Assembly: GCF_945605565.1 (NCBI RefSeq)
Contig: NZ_OX216966.1
Span: 4,270,001 to 4,334,000, forward strand
DNA from: Paenibacillus dendritiformis
GTDB taxonomy: Bacteria > Bacillota > Bacilli > Paenibacillales > Paenibacillaceae
DNA length: 64,000 nucleotides
Reading direction: 5' to 3'
Every line of letters begins with the position of its first letter. The stretch's first letter is position 1. A model generated the notes under the pieces. The model was not told the origin of the DNA. It was given only the letters and a program-made list of their open reading frames with translations, and did no database searches. This document shows positions 1 to 8,365 of the stretch, in pieces. Position numbers and translations under genes: made by a program.

Positions 1-189
1 GTTATGCCGGTTACGACCGACCTGTACTTTACTTCGGAAGACAGCAAGTATGAGACGAGCCATATCCCGAATGCCGTATTTCGCCCGATCGAATCGATAT
101 GGGGCCATCTGGCCGGCTATGGGCTGAACCCGGAGGATACGAAGTTCATCGATTCCACCTTGAAGGAGCTGTTAGCCGCAGGACGATAA
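1..189 (+). CDS. alpha/beta hydrolase, homoserine acetyltransferase-like (C-terminal end only)
   Basis: Only the last 62 codons are in the window; the reading frame is open at base 1, so the gene starts upstream. The visible end reads as the C-terminal part of an alpha/beta hydrolase of the homoserine O-acetyltransferase-like group. It has a 'TDLYF' strand, the segment '[17 protein letters not shown]' with a histidine where this family carries the catalytic His, and a terminal helix with [11 protein letters not shown] recognise the ending pattern from such hydrolases, but catalytic Ser and Asp are not visible, so substrate and true activity cannot be judged. The next gene is convergent, 19 bp away. 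Confidence 0.6.
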   Translation, partial: VMPVTTDLYFTSEDSKYETSHIPNAVFRPIESIWGHLAGYGLNPEDTKFIDSTLKELLAAGR

Positions 190-208
190 CAGCGGAGCCG
201 TGATGCCA

Positions 209-1039
209 TCAGCAGATGGCATCCACTTCCATAATCGGCATTTGCGTATCCGTCACATACATCCTGCCGTCTCCTTCCTGACGCGACGCATACACTTCCC
301 TGCTCGGCAGCTCCGGGCTGATCCGGTAGCCATTCCGCTCGATCCAGGCCCCCAGGTCGATGCACACATTGGATTCCGTACCCGGGCGGCTCATATGAGT
401 CACCGAGGCCGCTGTCATCCCGGGCAGCGTCATCGTTGTGAAGCGGTCCGTGTCCGGAAGGAGACGAGGAACCGGGCAGGCAACGGCCAATTCAACGCCG
501 TTCTCCCCTTCCGCATAGCTATGCCATACTACGATATGGCGGCTGGCTGCCGGAAGCCCGTTCCATTGCAAATATTCATCGATTTCGGCGAGCAGGCCGG
601 GAATCCGGACTCTGTTCGTGGCCTCTCTAATGGATACAACCATCGTAGGCTCCAGCTTCTTCACCAGCACTTCATGGCGGGGAAGCTTATCGCCCTCCTG
701 TTCGAGCTGCTTCAGTCTTGCTTCAATCCGAAGCAGACGCTCCGTCTCCGATTGAATCAGGGACTCCACTTCTGCCTGCTTCAGGAGAAGCATACGGCGT
801 ATGTCCGCAGCCGACACCTCATCGTGGAGAATCTGCTTGATCTGCTCCAGCGTAAATCCAAGATCCTTCAACGCGAATATGCGCTGCAGACGAAGCAATT
901 GCTCACTCGTATAGTAGCGGTAACCGCTCTGACTGTCCTTGCAGGCCGGCCGGAGCAGTCCGAGTTGATCGTAATACCGCAATGTTTTTGCCGGGACTTG
1001 ACTTAATTTGGAAAACTCACTGATCTTAAACACCGACAT
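209..1039 (-). CDS. MerR-family regulator with GyrI-like effector-binding domain (BmrR type)
   Basis: The N-terminal winged helix-turn-helix (about residues 1-70, with KISEFSKLSQVPAKTLRYYD) is typical of MerR proteins. A dimerisation coiled coil follows (about 75-120). The C-terminal half is a GyrI-like ligand-binding domain of the BmrR kind, ending in a strand with MYVTDTQMPIMEVDA. Such proteins bind lipophilic or cationic drugs and activate exporters or themselves. The ATG at 1039 follows a GAAGGG ribosome site closely; a GTG at 1033 has better spacing, and a TTG at 1054 has no ribosome site. The gene lies behind a MerR-type promoter at 1082-1113, so autoregulation is likely. No transporter is co-transcribed. 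Confidence 0.85.
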   Translation of the reverse strand: MSVFKISEFSKLSQVPAKTLRYYDQLGLLRPACKDSQSGYRYYTSEQLLRLQRIFALKDLGFTLEQIKQILHDEVSAADIRRMLLLKQAEVESLIQSETERLLRIEARLKQLEQEGDKLPRHEVLVKKLEPTMVVSIREATNRVRIPGLLAEIDEYLQWNGLPAASRHIVVWHSYAEGENGVELAVACPVPRLLPDTDRFTTMTLPGMTAASVTHMSRPGTESNVCIDLGAWIERNGYRISPELPSREVYASRQEGDGRMYVTDTQMPIMEVDAIC

Positions 1040-1081
1040 CTTCCCTTCTGACAAGCATTGACAAGCCTATATTCCGAACTT

Positions 1082-1113
1082 ACTATAAACCTTCCTCCTA
1101 AGGGGAAGGTCAA
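1082..1113 (-). promoter_or_regulatory. MerR-type promoter and operator of the BmrR-like gene
   Basis: On the minus strand a -35 box TTGACC (1108-1113) and a -10 box TATAGT (1082-1087) are separated by 20 bp. That is longer than normal and is the hallmark of promoters that MerR proteins activate by DNA distortion. The spacer holds a perfect dyad with arms ACCTTCC (1089-1095) and GGAAGGT (1104-1110). Confidence 0.75.
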
Positions 1114-1191
1114 CCCCCTGAACCGCAATCGGAGCGGGAGACCGAAATAAAGCGGGAAGGCCATCTCCCCGCCCATTCGGCACTGCTCCCG

Positions 1192-1938
1192 TTATTCTGC
1201 GGCGTAGGATGCCGCAGCGGCGGCAAGGTAATAAGCCAAGCCGGTCTGCTGCCCTTCGAGCATTCGGAGATGGAAATCATCCTGAAGGAAAAAACGGGTC
1301 TGCGCGGCAAATTCGGCCGCGGACACCGCATGCCCATGGCTGTTCAAAAAGTCGAGGTGAGTCCGGATAACGCGCTGCACTTCCTCGTCATCATGCTTCG
1401 TTCCGCCGCGCAGCGCTGCTGCCATGTCTTCCATAAATGCCGCCGCTTCCTGCGCCTGTTCATTCATCTGCGGAACATCGATCGTCCCGCTCTCCAAGAT
1501 GTCGAAGCCATAGGCCGCCTGCACATGCTCCTGCTGCTCCCTCAGCGCTTCCTCCCATTCTTCCTCGCTGGCAAACCCTGTGAACATCTCTGAAGGACTT
1601 ATCGGTTCACCGCCGGCCAGGCTGTCCTTAGAGGCTTGCAGCGTCTGAATGATGTTGTCGAGCCGGCGCTTGCGGGCAAGCAAGAGCTCCTCCTGCCGGA
1701 TCAACATCGTCCATCGATCGGATTCCGCTTCGAGCAGCTCTTTAATCGCTTCCAGCGGGAAATCCAATTCTTTATAGAACAAAATATGCTGCAGCCGCTC
1801 CAGCTCCTCCGTCCCGTACAGCCGGTACCCCGCCTCGCTAATCTTCCGCGGCTCAAGGAGCCCGATCTTGTGATAATGATGCAGCGCCTTGATGGTGACA
1901 TTCGTCAATGACGATACTTCCTTTACCGTGTATAGCAT
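1192..1938 (-). CDS. TipA-like MerR-family regulator with TipAS antibiotic-recognition domain
   Basis: The protein has 248 residues. The N-terminal MerR helix-turn-helix (about 1-70, with YTVKEVSSLTNVTIKALHHY) is followed by a long linker helix (about 75-115). The C-terminal all-helical TipAS domain (about 120-248) has the pattern EEEWEEALREQQEHVQAAYG and ends in an alanine-rich helix. In Streptomyces TipA this domain binds thiopeptide antibiotics. Start ATG 1938 has AAAGGAG about ten bases upstream. The protein is divergent from an MFS transporter, and both genes have promoters with 19-bp spacers. I infer that TipA activates itself and the exporter in response to a toxic ligand. Confidence 0.87.
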   Translation of the reverse strand: MLYTVKEVSSLTNVTIKALHHYHKIGLLEPRKISEAGYRLYGTEELERLQHILFYKELDFPLEAIKELLEAESDRWTMLIRQEELLLARKRRLDNIIQTLQASKDSLAGGEPISPSEMFTGFASEEEWEEALREQQEHVQAAYGFDILESGTIDVPQMNEQAQEAAAFMEDMAAALRGGTKHDDEEVQRVIRTHLDFLNSHGHAVSAAEFAAQTRFFLQDDFHLRMLEGQQTGLAYYLAAAAASYAAE

Positions 1939-1963
1939 GATGTCCTCGCTCCTTTCTGAATTC

Positions 1964-1994
1964 AGGCTACAGGCTCCCCTTGGAGGAGAGTCAA
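1964..1994 (-). promoter_or_regulatory. MerR-type promoter of the tipA-like gene
   Basis: The minus strand has -35 TTGACT (1989-1994) and -10 TAGCCT (1964-1969), 19 bp apart. The spacer holds an imperfect dyad around CTCC and GGAG, like known TipA and BmrR operators. Confidence 0.7.
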
Positions 1995-2045
1995 GTCCCT
2001 TGCCGAAGCCGGATACGAATGATGCAAGCATCCCGCATTCCCTGG

Positions 2046-2076
2046 TTGACTCTTCCCTTGCAGGAGGACGTAAGAT
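2046..2076 (+). promoter_or_regulatory. MerR-type promoter of the MFS transporter gene
   Basis: The plus strand has -35 TTGACT (2046-2051) and -10 TAAGAT (2071-2076), 19 bp apart, with a TTCCC...GGAGGA half-dyad in the spacer. It resembles the tipA-like promoter on the other strand 52 bp away, which suggests a shared regulator. Confidence 0.65.
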
Positions 2077-2108
2077 GAGTCCGAATTCAACCAAGGAGGG
2101 TATCATGC

Positions 2109-3350
2109 ATGTCCGGTTCAGTGCCACATTCATTTTCGCTGCTTCGCCAACCGTTTGTACGCGCCGTCTTTATGTCCCAATTGTTCTCCCAATGCGGAAT
2201 CTGGGTTCGCAATTTCGCCGTGCTGCTGTATGTCATGGACATCACCAGCGGCGATGCGTGGGCCGTCTCGATGATCTCCGTGGCGGAATACGCGCCTATT
2301 TTCGTATTTTCATTTCTTGGCGGCGTCTTCGCCGATCGGTGGCCCCCCAAGCGGACGACGATCTGGTGCGAGTGGTTAAGCGCCGGTTCCGTTTTTATCG
2401 TATTTCTCATGCTCGCTTCCGGTTCGTGGGAAGCGGTATTTGCCGCCGTGGCTTGCTCTTCTATTTTATCGCAATTTGCCCAACCATCCGGCATGAAGCT
2501 GTTCAAAATTCACGTCAACGATGCCGAAGCACCCCTGTGCATGTCCTTGTTGCAGCTCCTGTCTTCCGTCTTCATGATCATCGGTCCAATAATGGGAACA
2601 TGGGTGTACCACCAAGCGGGAATTGAATTGGCCCTCTTCTTGACCGGCACGGCCTTCGGGCTGTCCGCTCTGGCGATGCTGCGCATTCCCCCTGATCCGC
2701 TCCCTGCGGACAAGGCCGCCCGCTCGGGCTCTGTGCTTCGCGAGATAGCCGACGGCATCCGCTACGTCGTCTCTGTCCCCATCCTGCGGTGGCTGAGCCT
2801 CTGCTTTATGCTGGTCGGCCTCGGGGTCGGGCTCATCTCGCCACTGTCGATTTTTCTCGTAACCGAGCGTCTGGGGCTGACTGCCCAGCATTTGCAGTGG
2901 ATTACGATTCCTTACGGAGCAGGAGAAATCATTGGAGGCATCATCGCATTCCGTCTGGCGGCCCGCATATCGCCCAAGCGGTTCCTGATGATCGGACTGT
3001 TGGTCAATGGAGCCGGAATTGTAGTGTCCGGCCTCTCTGCCGAGCTGTGGCTGACGATGGCCGCGCAATGTCTCATCGCTCTTTGGCAGCCGGCAATCTT
3101 CATCGGCAATCATACGCTCGTGATGCAGCATACCGATCAGGCGTACATCGGCAGAGTGACCGGCATTCGCACTCCGCTCATGACGGGAGCGATGCTGCTC
3201 GCGATGAGCTTTGCCGGCATCCTCAAGGATGTCTTTTCCTTAGTCGTTATTTATGAACTGGCGGCACTCTGTTTTGTCGCGGGGTTCCTCGTTACGCTTC
3301 CAGCCTTCACTACCAACAAGAGCGCCCCGGCCGCTCCCGCCGGCTCCTAG
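2109..3350 (+). CDS. MFS drug-type exporter, 12 TM
   Basis: This 413-residue integral membrane protein is of the MFS_3 kind (macrolide or enterobactin exporter relatives). It has 12 predicted hydrophobic helices, a loop between helices 2 and 3 containing GGVFADRWPPKRT, and a mid-protein cytoplasmic loop around residues 190-215. Proton-driven export of a small toxic compound is the usual role. The start at 2109 lies 8-10 bases behind AAGGAGGG; an ATG at 2105 is in a different frame. Because the gene is divergent from the TipA-like regulator and carries its own MerR-type promoter, I infer it is the regulator's resistance effector. The substrate is not readable from sequence. Confidence 0.85.
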   Translation: MSGSVPHSFSLLRQPFVRAVFMSQLFSQCGIWVRNFAVLLYVMDITSGDAWAVSMISVAEYAPIFVFSFLGGVFADRWPPKRTTIWCEWLSAGSVFIVFLMLASGSWEAVFAAVACSSILSQFAQPSGMKLFKIHVNDAEAPLCMSLLQLLSSVFMIIGPIMGTWVYHQAGIELALFLTGTAFGLSALAMLRIPPDPLPADKAARSGSVLREIADGIRYVVSVPILRWLSLCFMLVGLGVGLISPLSIFLVTERLGLTAQHLQWITIPYGAGEIIGGIIAFRLAARISPKRFLMIGLLVNGAGIVVSGLSAELWLTMAAQCLIALWQPAIFIGNHTLVMQHTDQAYIGRVTGIRTPLMTGAMLLAMSFAGILKDVFSLVVIYELAALCFVAGFLVTLPAFTTNKSAPAAPAGS

Positions 3351-3707
3351 CTCGGCAAAATAGCGGAACGGAAAAAGGGGCTGTCCCATAAGTCATTGAA
3401 AAATGAGGAGGGGCAAGACGGGCCAGCGGCGAATTGCGGAGGCGAGGACAGCGGTGAGAATTGACGAGTGTGGAGATGGCGGAAAAGAGGGAGGCAGCGA
3501 ATCCTGCATATGTGCAGGCTGGTTGAAAACCCCTGTTTTTTCCGAAGGGGTAGAGATGTCCATTTTTCTGCTCAAAACTTGGCACTCAGAATTCTTTCTG
3601 CTGAAAGACGAGATCCGCTATATAAAAAATGAAGTGGATAAAATTCCCATAGACTTCTCAACGGCCTGATTTTACGGGATCCAAAAAGACCGCGTCGGAT
3701 CCTGGGG

Positions 3708-3840
3708 GCATCATCGCCTTCAGGAAGCATCATTGCCTTCAGGATGCAACATCGGCTTCAGGATGCAACATTGCCTTTTGGAGGCAACATCGGCTTCAGG
3801 AAGCATCATTGCCTTCTGGAGGCATCGTTGCCTCCTGAGC
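3708..3840. repeat. seven tandem 19-bp repeats
   Basis: Seven head-to-tail copies of a 19-bp unit start at 3708, 3727, 3746, 3765, 3784, 3803 and 3822. The consensus is about GCAWCATYGSCTTCAGGAW. The copies differ by one to four bases and the period is exact throughout. Confidence 0.9.
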
Positions 3841-4036
3841 TTGAACGTGTGAAGGGAATTGCTGCTATTTTACAGGAATTTCGGCTCAATGAGTCCACAT
3901 CCCGAGGAATTGCTGCAAATCTACATCATTTTAGGCCCTTTTGCTTCAAGCCGAAGCAAAACGGGTGAAATTCCTGCAGTTTTGCAGGATTACCTTTCTG
4001 GTAAAGTCGTCCACATCGAATTGCTGTATTTGCACA

Positions 4037-4183
4037 GGATTTCGCTTACCGAATAGGCGTGTCTGGAGAAATCGTGCAGTTTTGCGGATTTCGCTTACCG
4101 AATAGGCGTGTCTAGGGAAACCGTGCAGTTTTGCGGATTTCGCCTAACGAATAGGCGTGTCTAGGGAAATGGTCCAGCTGCAG
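4037..4183. repeat. three tandem 49-bp repeats
   Basis: Units begin with ggatttcgc at 4037, 4086 and 4135. Each contains 'gaataggcgtgtct' and a TGCAGTTTTGCGG segment. The first two boundaries are exactly 49 bp apart. Copy 3 decays at its end. Confidence 0.88.
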
Positions 4184-4314
4184 GAATTTCTTGAACAGAG
4201 AAAACTTCACAAGACAAAGCTGTAATTTCGCAGTTTTTGTGGCAAGTCGAGCTGTGAGAAGCAAGTGGGGTTGTCTCAGTGTAGCGAAAAACTACTCATG
4301 GGACAGCCCCTTCT

Positions 4315-5772
4315 TCATTCGGACCGCTGCCCCTTCGTCTGCTCAGGGGCAAGCTCTGCAAGCGGAAGCATGAACAGGAAGGTCGTTCCTTGCTGCGGAA
4401 TGCTGTACACCTCGATCGGCGCCCGATGCTGATCGAGGATCGCTTTGACGATGGACAGACCGATGCCAGCGCCGTTCTTCCTCGTCCTGGCCTTGTCCGT
4501 CTTGTAAAATCGCTCCCATATGCGTGCGATGTCTTCCGACTCCATGCCGATGCCCTGATCGGAAATTCCGACAGCCGCATGCTTGGCGTCCGCCTTGGAG
4601 ATCTTCACTGTTATCCGGCTTCCCGGCCGGGAATACTCAATGGCATTCTGCAGCAAATTCACCACGACTTGCTCGATCCGATCGGGGTCGGCAACCACCC
4701 ACAGATCATGTTCGCAATCCGCTTGGTCGAACACCACTTCATGCTTGCTCAGCTGCGGATCCATTCGGGCCAGCACCTGGCGAACCTTCTCGGTCATATT
4801 GAAAGCAACCGGGACGATCTGGAACTGTCCCGCTTCGATTTTGGCGATATCCAGCAGATCATTCACGAGCCGGATAAGCCGTTTGTTCTGTTCCTGCACG
4901 ATCCGGATATATTTCTCCATCCGCTCGGGCGGTATTGTGCCGTCCAGTATCGCTTCCAAATACCCGTTCATGGACGTTAACGGCGATCGCATATCATGGG
5001 ACACATTGGCGACGAATTCTTTGCGCATCCGATCCAGGCTCCCCAGGTCTTGCGCCATCTGTTCGAGCGCCCGCGCCAACCGTCCGAGCTCGTCCCGGGA
5101 ATGAACCGGAATCTCGATCTGGAACTGTCCCTTGGCGATGGCGCGCGAGGCGGCTTCCAGCTTCTTCACCCTTCGCGACAGATGGTTGGAGAGCATGAAC
5201 GCGAACAATGCCCCGCACGAGAGCATAATGCCAATCCCGATCCAGAGCGGCTCGTTCCATATGCGGACATCCCGCTGGAACAGGTTGGAGGCCGTGAGCA
5301 GGACGAAGTCACCTTCACCGGGAACGCGCAGCGTCTGCCCGACGAGCACCGCCTTGCCCCGGCCGAATGTCTCCTCGCCGAAATAGCGGCCGTCCGCAAT
5401 GCCGGCAAGAACCTCTTGAATGCGGGCTTCATCCAGACGATAGGGTCCCTTCTCGTCTTCTAGCTTGTAACGTACGTTCCCGGTCGCCTGATGAATGATG
5501 TACAAGGAGCGGACATGTCTCGGCACGGTCAGCTCCAATCCTGCCATCACCATCTCGTCATTCCAGCCGTTCTGCTTCGCCTCGGTCAGGAAGTGTCCGA
5601 TCCGGTCCAGCTGCATGCGGTCATCCAGGCGCTGTCTTTTCATCAGATCGCCCTTGAAAAATAACCCGGTGATGAAGCCGAACAAGCCGTATGAGACCAC
5701 CAGCATAATGAGGAGCAGCACGAAGATCTTGACGAACAAGCCGTTCGCATGCGGCCATCCGCTCCGCCTCAT
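4315..5772 (-). CDS. sensor histidine kinase of the efflux operon
   Basis: The 485-residue protein has a TM helix at about 12-36, an extracytoplasmic sensor of about 130 residues, a second TM at about 178-198, a HAMP linker, a HisKA domain with the phospho-acceptor in FVANVSHDMRSPL (about residue 265) and a C-terminal HATPase with an N box and DQGIGM. It should autophosphorylate and pass phosphate to the response regulator encoded just upstream, whose stop overlaps this start (ATGA, 5769-5772). An alternative upstream start at 5823 would lie inside the regulator gene. As last gene of the yknXYZ-like operon it probably senses envelope or antimicrobial stress; the signal is unknown. Confidence 0.88.
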   Translation of the reverse strand: MRRSGWPHANGLFVKIFVLLLIMLVVSYGLFGFITGLFFKGDLMKRQRLDDRMQLDRIGHFLTEAKQNGWNDEMVMAGLELTVPRHVRSLYIIHQATGNVRYKLEDEKGPYRLDEARIQEVLAGIADGRYFGEETFGRGKAVLVGQTLRVPGEGDFVLLTASNLFQRDVRIWNEPLWIGIGIMLSCGALFAFMLSNHLSRRVKKLEAASRAIAKGQFQIEIPVHSRDELGRLARALEQMAQDLGSLDRMRKEFVANVSHDMRSPLTSMNGYLEAILDGTIPPERMEKYIRIVQEQNKRLIRLVNDLLDIAKIEAGQFQIVPVAFNMTEKVRQVLARMDPQLSKHEVVFDQADCEHDLWVVADPDRIEQVVVNLLQNAIEYSRPGSRITVKISKADAKHAAVGISDQGIGMESEDIARIWERFYKTDKARTRKNGAGIGLSIVKAILDQHRAPIEVYSIPQQGTTFLFMLPLAELAPEQTKGQRSE

Positions 5773-6458
5773 GACGCTGCCTCGAATTTGTAGCCGATGC
5801 CCCAGACCGTCACGATGCTCCAATAGGCGGATTCGCCCAGCTTCTCCCGCAGCCGCTTGATATGCACGTCCACCGTGCGGACATCGCCTTCATAATCGGC
5901 GCCCCAGACCTGCCGCAGCAGTTGTTCGCGCGTGAACACCTTGTTCGGATGCCCCGCCAATACTTGAAGGAGCTCCAGCTCCTTCGGGGCCAAGGCCACT
6001 TCCTGCTCGCGGACGGATACCTTCTGATCCTGCGGCGTGATGCACAGCTCCGGATACTGAATCGAAGCCTTGAACAGGGCCGGATTGGTGCGCCTCAATA
6101 CCGCTTGCACGCGAGCGATAAGCTCCTTCGGATCGAAGGGCTTCACAATATAGTCGTCCGCTCCGCTGGAAAATCCCTTCAGCTTGTCATAGCTCTCCCC
6201 GTTCCCGGTGACCATAATGATCGGAATATCCCCTTCTGCGCGGATTTCTTTGCATACCTGCCAGCCGTCCAGCTCTGGAAGCATAATATCGAGCAGAACG
6301 AGATCAGGGGGCGTCGCATCCAGCAGCTCCAGAGCCGCCGCTCCATCCTCCGCAATCGAATGCGTATAGCCGTGCTTGTCCAAATAGAGGGCAATCAATT
6401 CCGAAATATACGCATCATCCTCAACGATTAAAATATGCGGTGACTTCTGCACTGCCAT
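5769..6458 (-). CDS. OmpR-family response regulator of the efflux operon
   Basis: The 229-residue protein has a receiver domain (about 1-120) with phospho-acceptor D57 in LVLLDIMLP, the acidic pair EDD and the conserved Lys in YIVKPFDP. The OmpR/PhoB winged helix (about 135-228) has RTVDVHIKRLREKLGE as its recognition-helix region. It overlaps the sensor kinase start by four bases and lies 42 bp after the permease gene, so all five genes form one leftward unit. Two CTATGAAC direct repeats with 11-bp period at the operon promoter (9795-9813, forward strand reading) fit binding by an OmpR-type dimer, implying feedback control. Confidence 0.9.
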   Translation of the reverse strand: MAVQKSPHILIVEDDAYISELIALYLDKHGYTHSIAEDGAAALELLDATPPDLVLLDIMLPELDGWQVCKEIRAEGDIPIIMVTGNGESYDKLKGFSSGADDYIVKPFDPKELIARVQAVLRRTNPALFKASIQYPELCITPQDQKVSVREQEVALAPKELELLQVLAGHPNKVFTREQLLRQVWGADYEGDVRTVDVHIKRLREKLGESAYWSIVTVWGIGYKFEAAS

Positions 6459-6500
6459 TCCTCCTCTGACTCTGCCTGTGCCTGAACGGCCGTTCTCCTA

Positions 6501-7673
6501 TTAATCGTAACGCAGAGCGTCGACCGGTTTCAAATTCGCGGCTTTGTTCGCCGGGAACAGGCCGAACACGATCCCGATCGCGGCGGAGAAAGCGAACGAC
6601 AGCCACATCATGTCAGGCGCGACCGCGAATGGAATGCCCATTGCCTTGCTGCCCGCATACGCGCCGCCCAGTCCGGCTGCGATGCCCAGCACGCCGCTGA
6701 TGCTGCTGATCGTGACGGCTTCCAGCAGGAACTGCTGCATAATATCGCGCTTCTTCGCGCCGAGCGACTTGCGGATACCGATCTCGCGCGTCCGCTCCGT
6801 CACCGACACGAGCATAATATTCATGATGCCGATCCCGCCGACGAGCAGGGAGATCGAGGCGATTCCAGCCAGCAACAGCGTCATTGTCTGGGTTACACTT
6901 CCGAGCGCTTCGATCATATCCGCCTGGTTATACACATTGTAGCTGTTGTCGGACCCGCGGAATTTTTTAGATAACCGGGACTCCAGCTCCGCCATAATGG
7001 AATCGGCCTGTTCCGTGTCCGCGAACTTGACGTAGACCGTTCGAATCCCTTTCGACTGCAGCAGCCGCTCGCCTCTCGTTAACGGAACCCAGATCTTATT
7101 GTCATTGCTCCCGCCTATCGAGCTCCCCTTCGATGCCATGACGCCAACAATGCGGAAAGAGATTCCGTTCAGCGATAGCTGCTGCCCGAGCGGATTCCCT
7201 TGCGGGAACAAGGTCTCCGCCGCGTCCGCTCCGATGATAGCCACCCGCTGATAGAGCTCGATATCGATCGGGAGGATGAAGCGCCCGCTCTGCACGTGAT
7301 AGTCGCGGACCGCTTCATATTCCGGTGTAATGCCTTCCACTTGCAGATTCGCGTTGTTCGTTCCCGCTTTCGCCTGGACGCTGCCGTTAATGAACGGAGA
7401 GACCGCCTCGACACCGTCAATATCCTCGAAGGCCAGCGCCTCCTCCAGCGTGAGCGACGATACCGCGCCTCTTCCCGTTATCGTGACCGAGATCAGATTG
7501 GACCCGAGACTCGCCACCTGGGATTGCACTTGCTTGGCCGAGCCTTCGCCCACCGAGACCATGATAATGACAGCGGACACGCCGATGACGATGCCCAGCA
7601 TCGTCAGCAGCGTGCGCATCTTATTCGCTAATATGCTGCGCCAGGCCATCTTCCATGCTTGCATCCATGTCAC
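6501..7673 (-). CDS. yknZ: MacB/YknZ-type ABC transporter permease
   Basis: This 390-residue protein has the MacB layout. It starts with a TM helix (about 20-45, LLTMLGIVIGVSAVIIMVSV), continues with an extracytoplasmic MacB_PCD domain (about 50-260) and ends with a three-helix FtsX domain (about 270-380) containing ERTREIGIRKSLGAKKRDI. In B. subtilis YknZ, with YknX and YknY, protects against the SDP toxin; MacB relatives export peptides or lipid-like molecules by mechanotransmission rather than transporting through the membrane. The start overlaps the ATPase gene stop by four bases. The symbol is by homology of layout; the substrate here is not known. Confidence 0.87.
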   Translation of the reverse strand: MTWMQAWKMAWRSILANKMRTLLTMLGIVIGVSAVIIMVSVGEGSAKQVQSQVASLGSNLISVTITGRGAVSSLTLEEALAFEDIDGVEAVSPFINGSVQAKAGTNNANLQVEGITPEYEAVRDYHVQSGRFILPIDIELYQRVAIIGADAAETLFPQGNPLGQQLSLNGISFRIVGVMASKGSSIGGSNDNKIWVPLTRGERLLQSKGIRTVYVKFADTEQADSIMAELESRLSKKFRGSDNSYNVYNQADMIEALGSVTQTMTLLLAGIASISLLVGGIGIMNIMLVSVTERTREIGIRKSLGAKKRDIMQQFLLEAVTISSISGVLGIAAGLGGAYAGSKAMGIPFAVAPDMMWLSFAFSAAIGIVFGLFPANKAANLKPVDALRYD

Positions 7674-8365
7674 GGGGCGAACCTCCTTACGACTTGAATG
7701 CGCCCATCCTGAATGCGCACGACGCTTCCCGCTTCCTCGGCCACATCCGGATCGTGGGTAATCAAGACGATCGTGTGGCCTTTGCGGTTCAGATCTTTCA
7801 TAATGGCGAGCACCTCAAGTCCCGTCTTCGTATCCAATGCCCCGGTCGGCTCGTCCGCGAGGATGACCGGCGGCTCTCCGACCAACGCTCTCGCGATCGC
7901 GACCCGCTGCTGCTGACCTCCGGACAGCTGCCGCGGCAAAAAATCCAGCTTGCTCTCCAGCCCGACCTGCGTAAGCGCCTGCACCGCCAGCTCATGCCTT
8001 TTTTTGGCTGGCATGCCGCGGTAAATGAGCGGAAGCTCCACATTTTCCATCGCAGTAAGCGCAGGCAGCAAGTAAAAGCTCTGAAAAATGAAACCGATCT
8101 TCCGGTTGCGAATATCCGCCAGTTGATTGCCGGATAACTTGCTTACCTCTTGGCCGTCCAGCCAGTAGGTTCCGCTCGTAGGCGTATCGAGGCAGCCCAT
8201 CATATTCATGAGCGTCGATTTGCCGGAGCCGGACGGGCCGATAATGGCCATCATCTCGCCCGCATAGACGGTCAGGCTAACCTCGTTCAGAGACAGCATC
8301 TCTTCGCCGCCCATCCGGTAAGCCTTGGACATGTTCTCGATATGTATTACCGCCTGCCTGCTCAT
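7670..8365 (-). CDS. yknY: MacB/YknY-type ABC transporter ATPase
   Basis: This 231-residue LolD/MacB-class ATPase has Walker A GPSGSGKST (about 43-51), signature LSGGQQQR (about 148), Walker B VILADEPTGALD and the switch histidine in VLITHD. It powers the permease encoded directly downstream. Its ATG overlaps the adaptor gene stop (TGATG at 8363-8367) and its own stop overlaps the permease start, which indicates tight translational coupling. All catalytic motifs are intact. Confidence 0.92.
   Translation of the reverse strand: MSRQAVIHIENMSKAYRMGGEEMLSLNEVSLTVYAGEMMAIIGPSGSGKSTLMNMMGCLDTPTSGTYWLDGQEVSKLSGNQLADIRNRKIGFIFQSFYLLPALTAMENVELPLIYRGMPAKKRHELAVQALTQVGLESKLDFLPRQLSGGQQQRVAIARALVGEPPVILADEPTGALDTKTGLEVLAIMKDLNRKGHTIVLITHDPDVAEEAGSVVRIQDGRIQVVRRFAP

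Larger units (their letters stand above)
3375..4312. repeat. gene-free repeat island bounded by a 15-bp inverted repeat
   Basis: The left end AAGGGGCTGTCCCAT (3375-3389) and the right end (4298-4312) are perfect inverted copies. No credible gene lies between them; an ORF at 3403-3669 has no ribosome site or recognisable content. Inside are seven 19-bp repeats (3708-3840), palindromic 'ctgcag-ttttgcag' units (about 3850-4000) and three 49-bp repeats (4037-4183). A second diverged copy of the right end at about 4266-4283 can pair with it as a hairpin just downstream of the sensor kinase gene. It could be a decayed insertion sequence, a MITE-like element or a repeat cluster. No transposase remnant was recognised. 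Confidence 0.6.

Noticed and set aside
3403..3669. 88-codon plus-strand ORF in the repeat island
   Set aside because: No ribosome site and no protein-like family signal; it lies wholly inside repetitive DNA.
3708..3840. CRISPR array
   Set aside because: The 19-bp units are directly adjacent with no spacers, and no cas genes are near.
3375..4312. intact insertion sequence
   Set aside because: The inverted ends are suggestive, but no transposase frame or target duplication could be seen.
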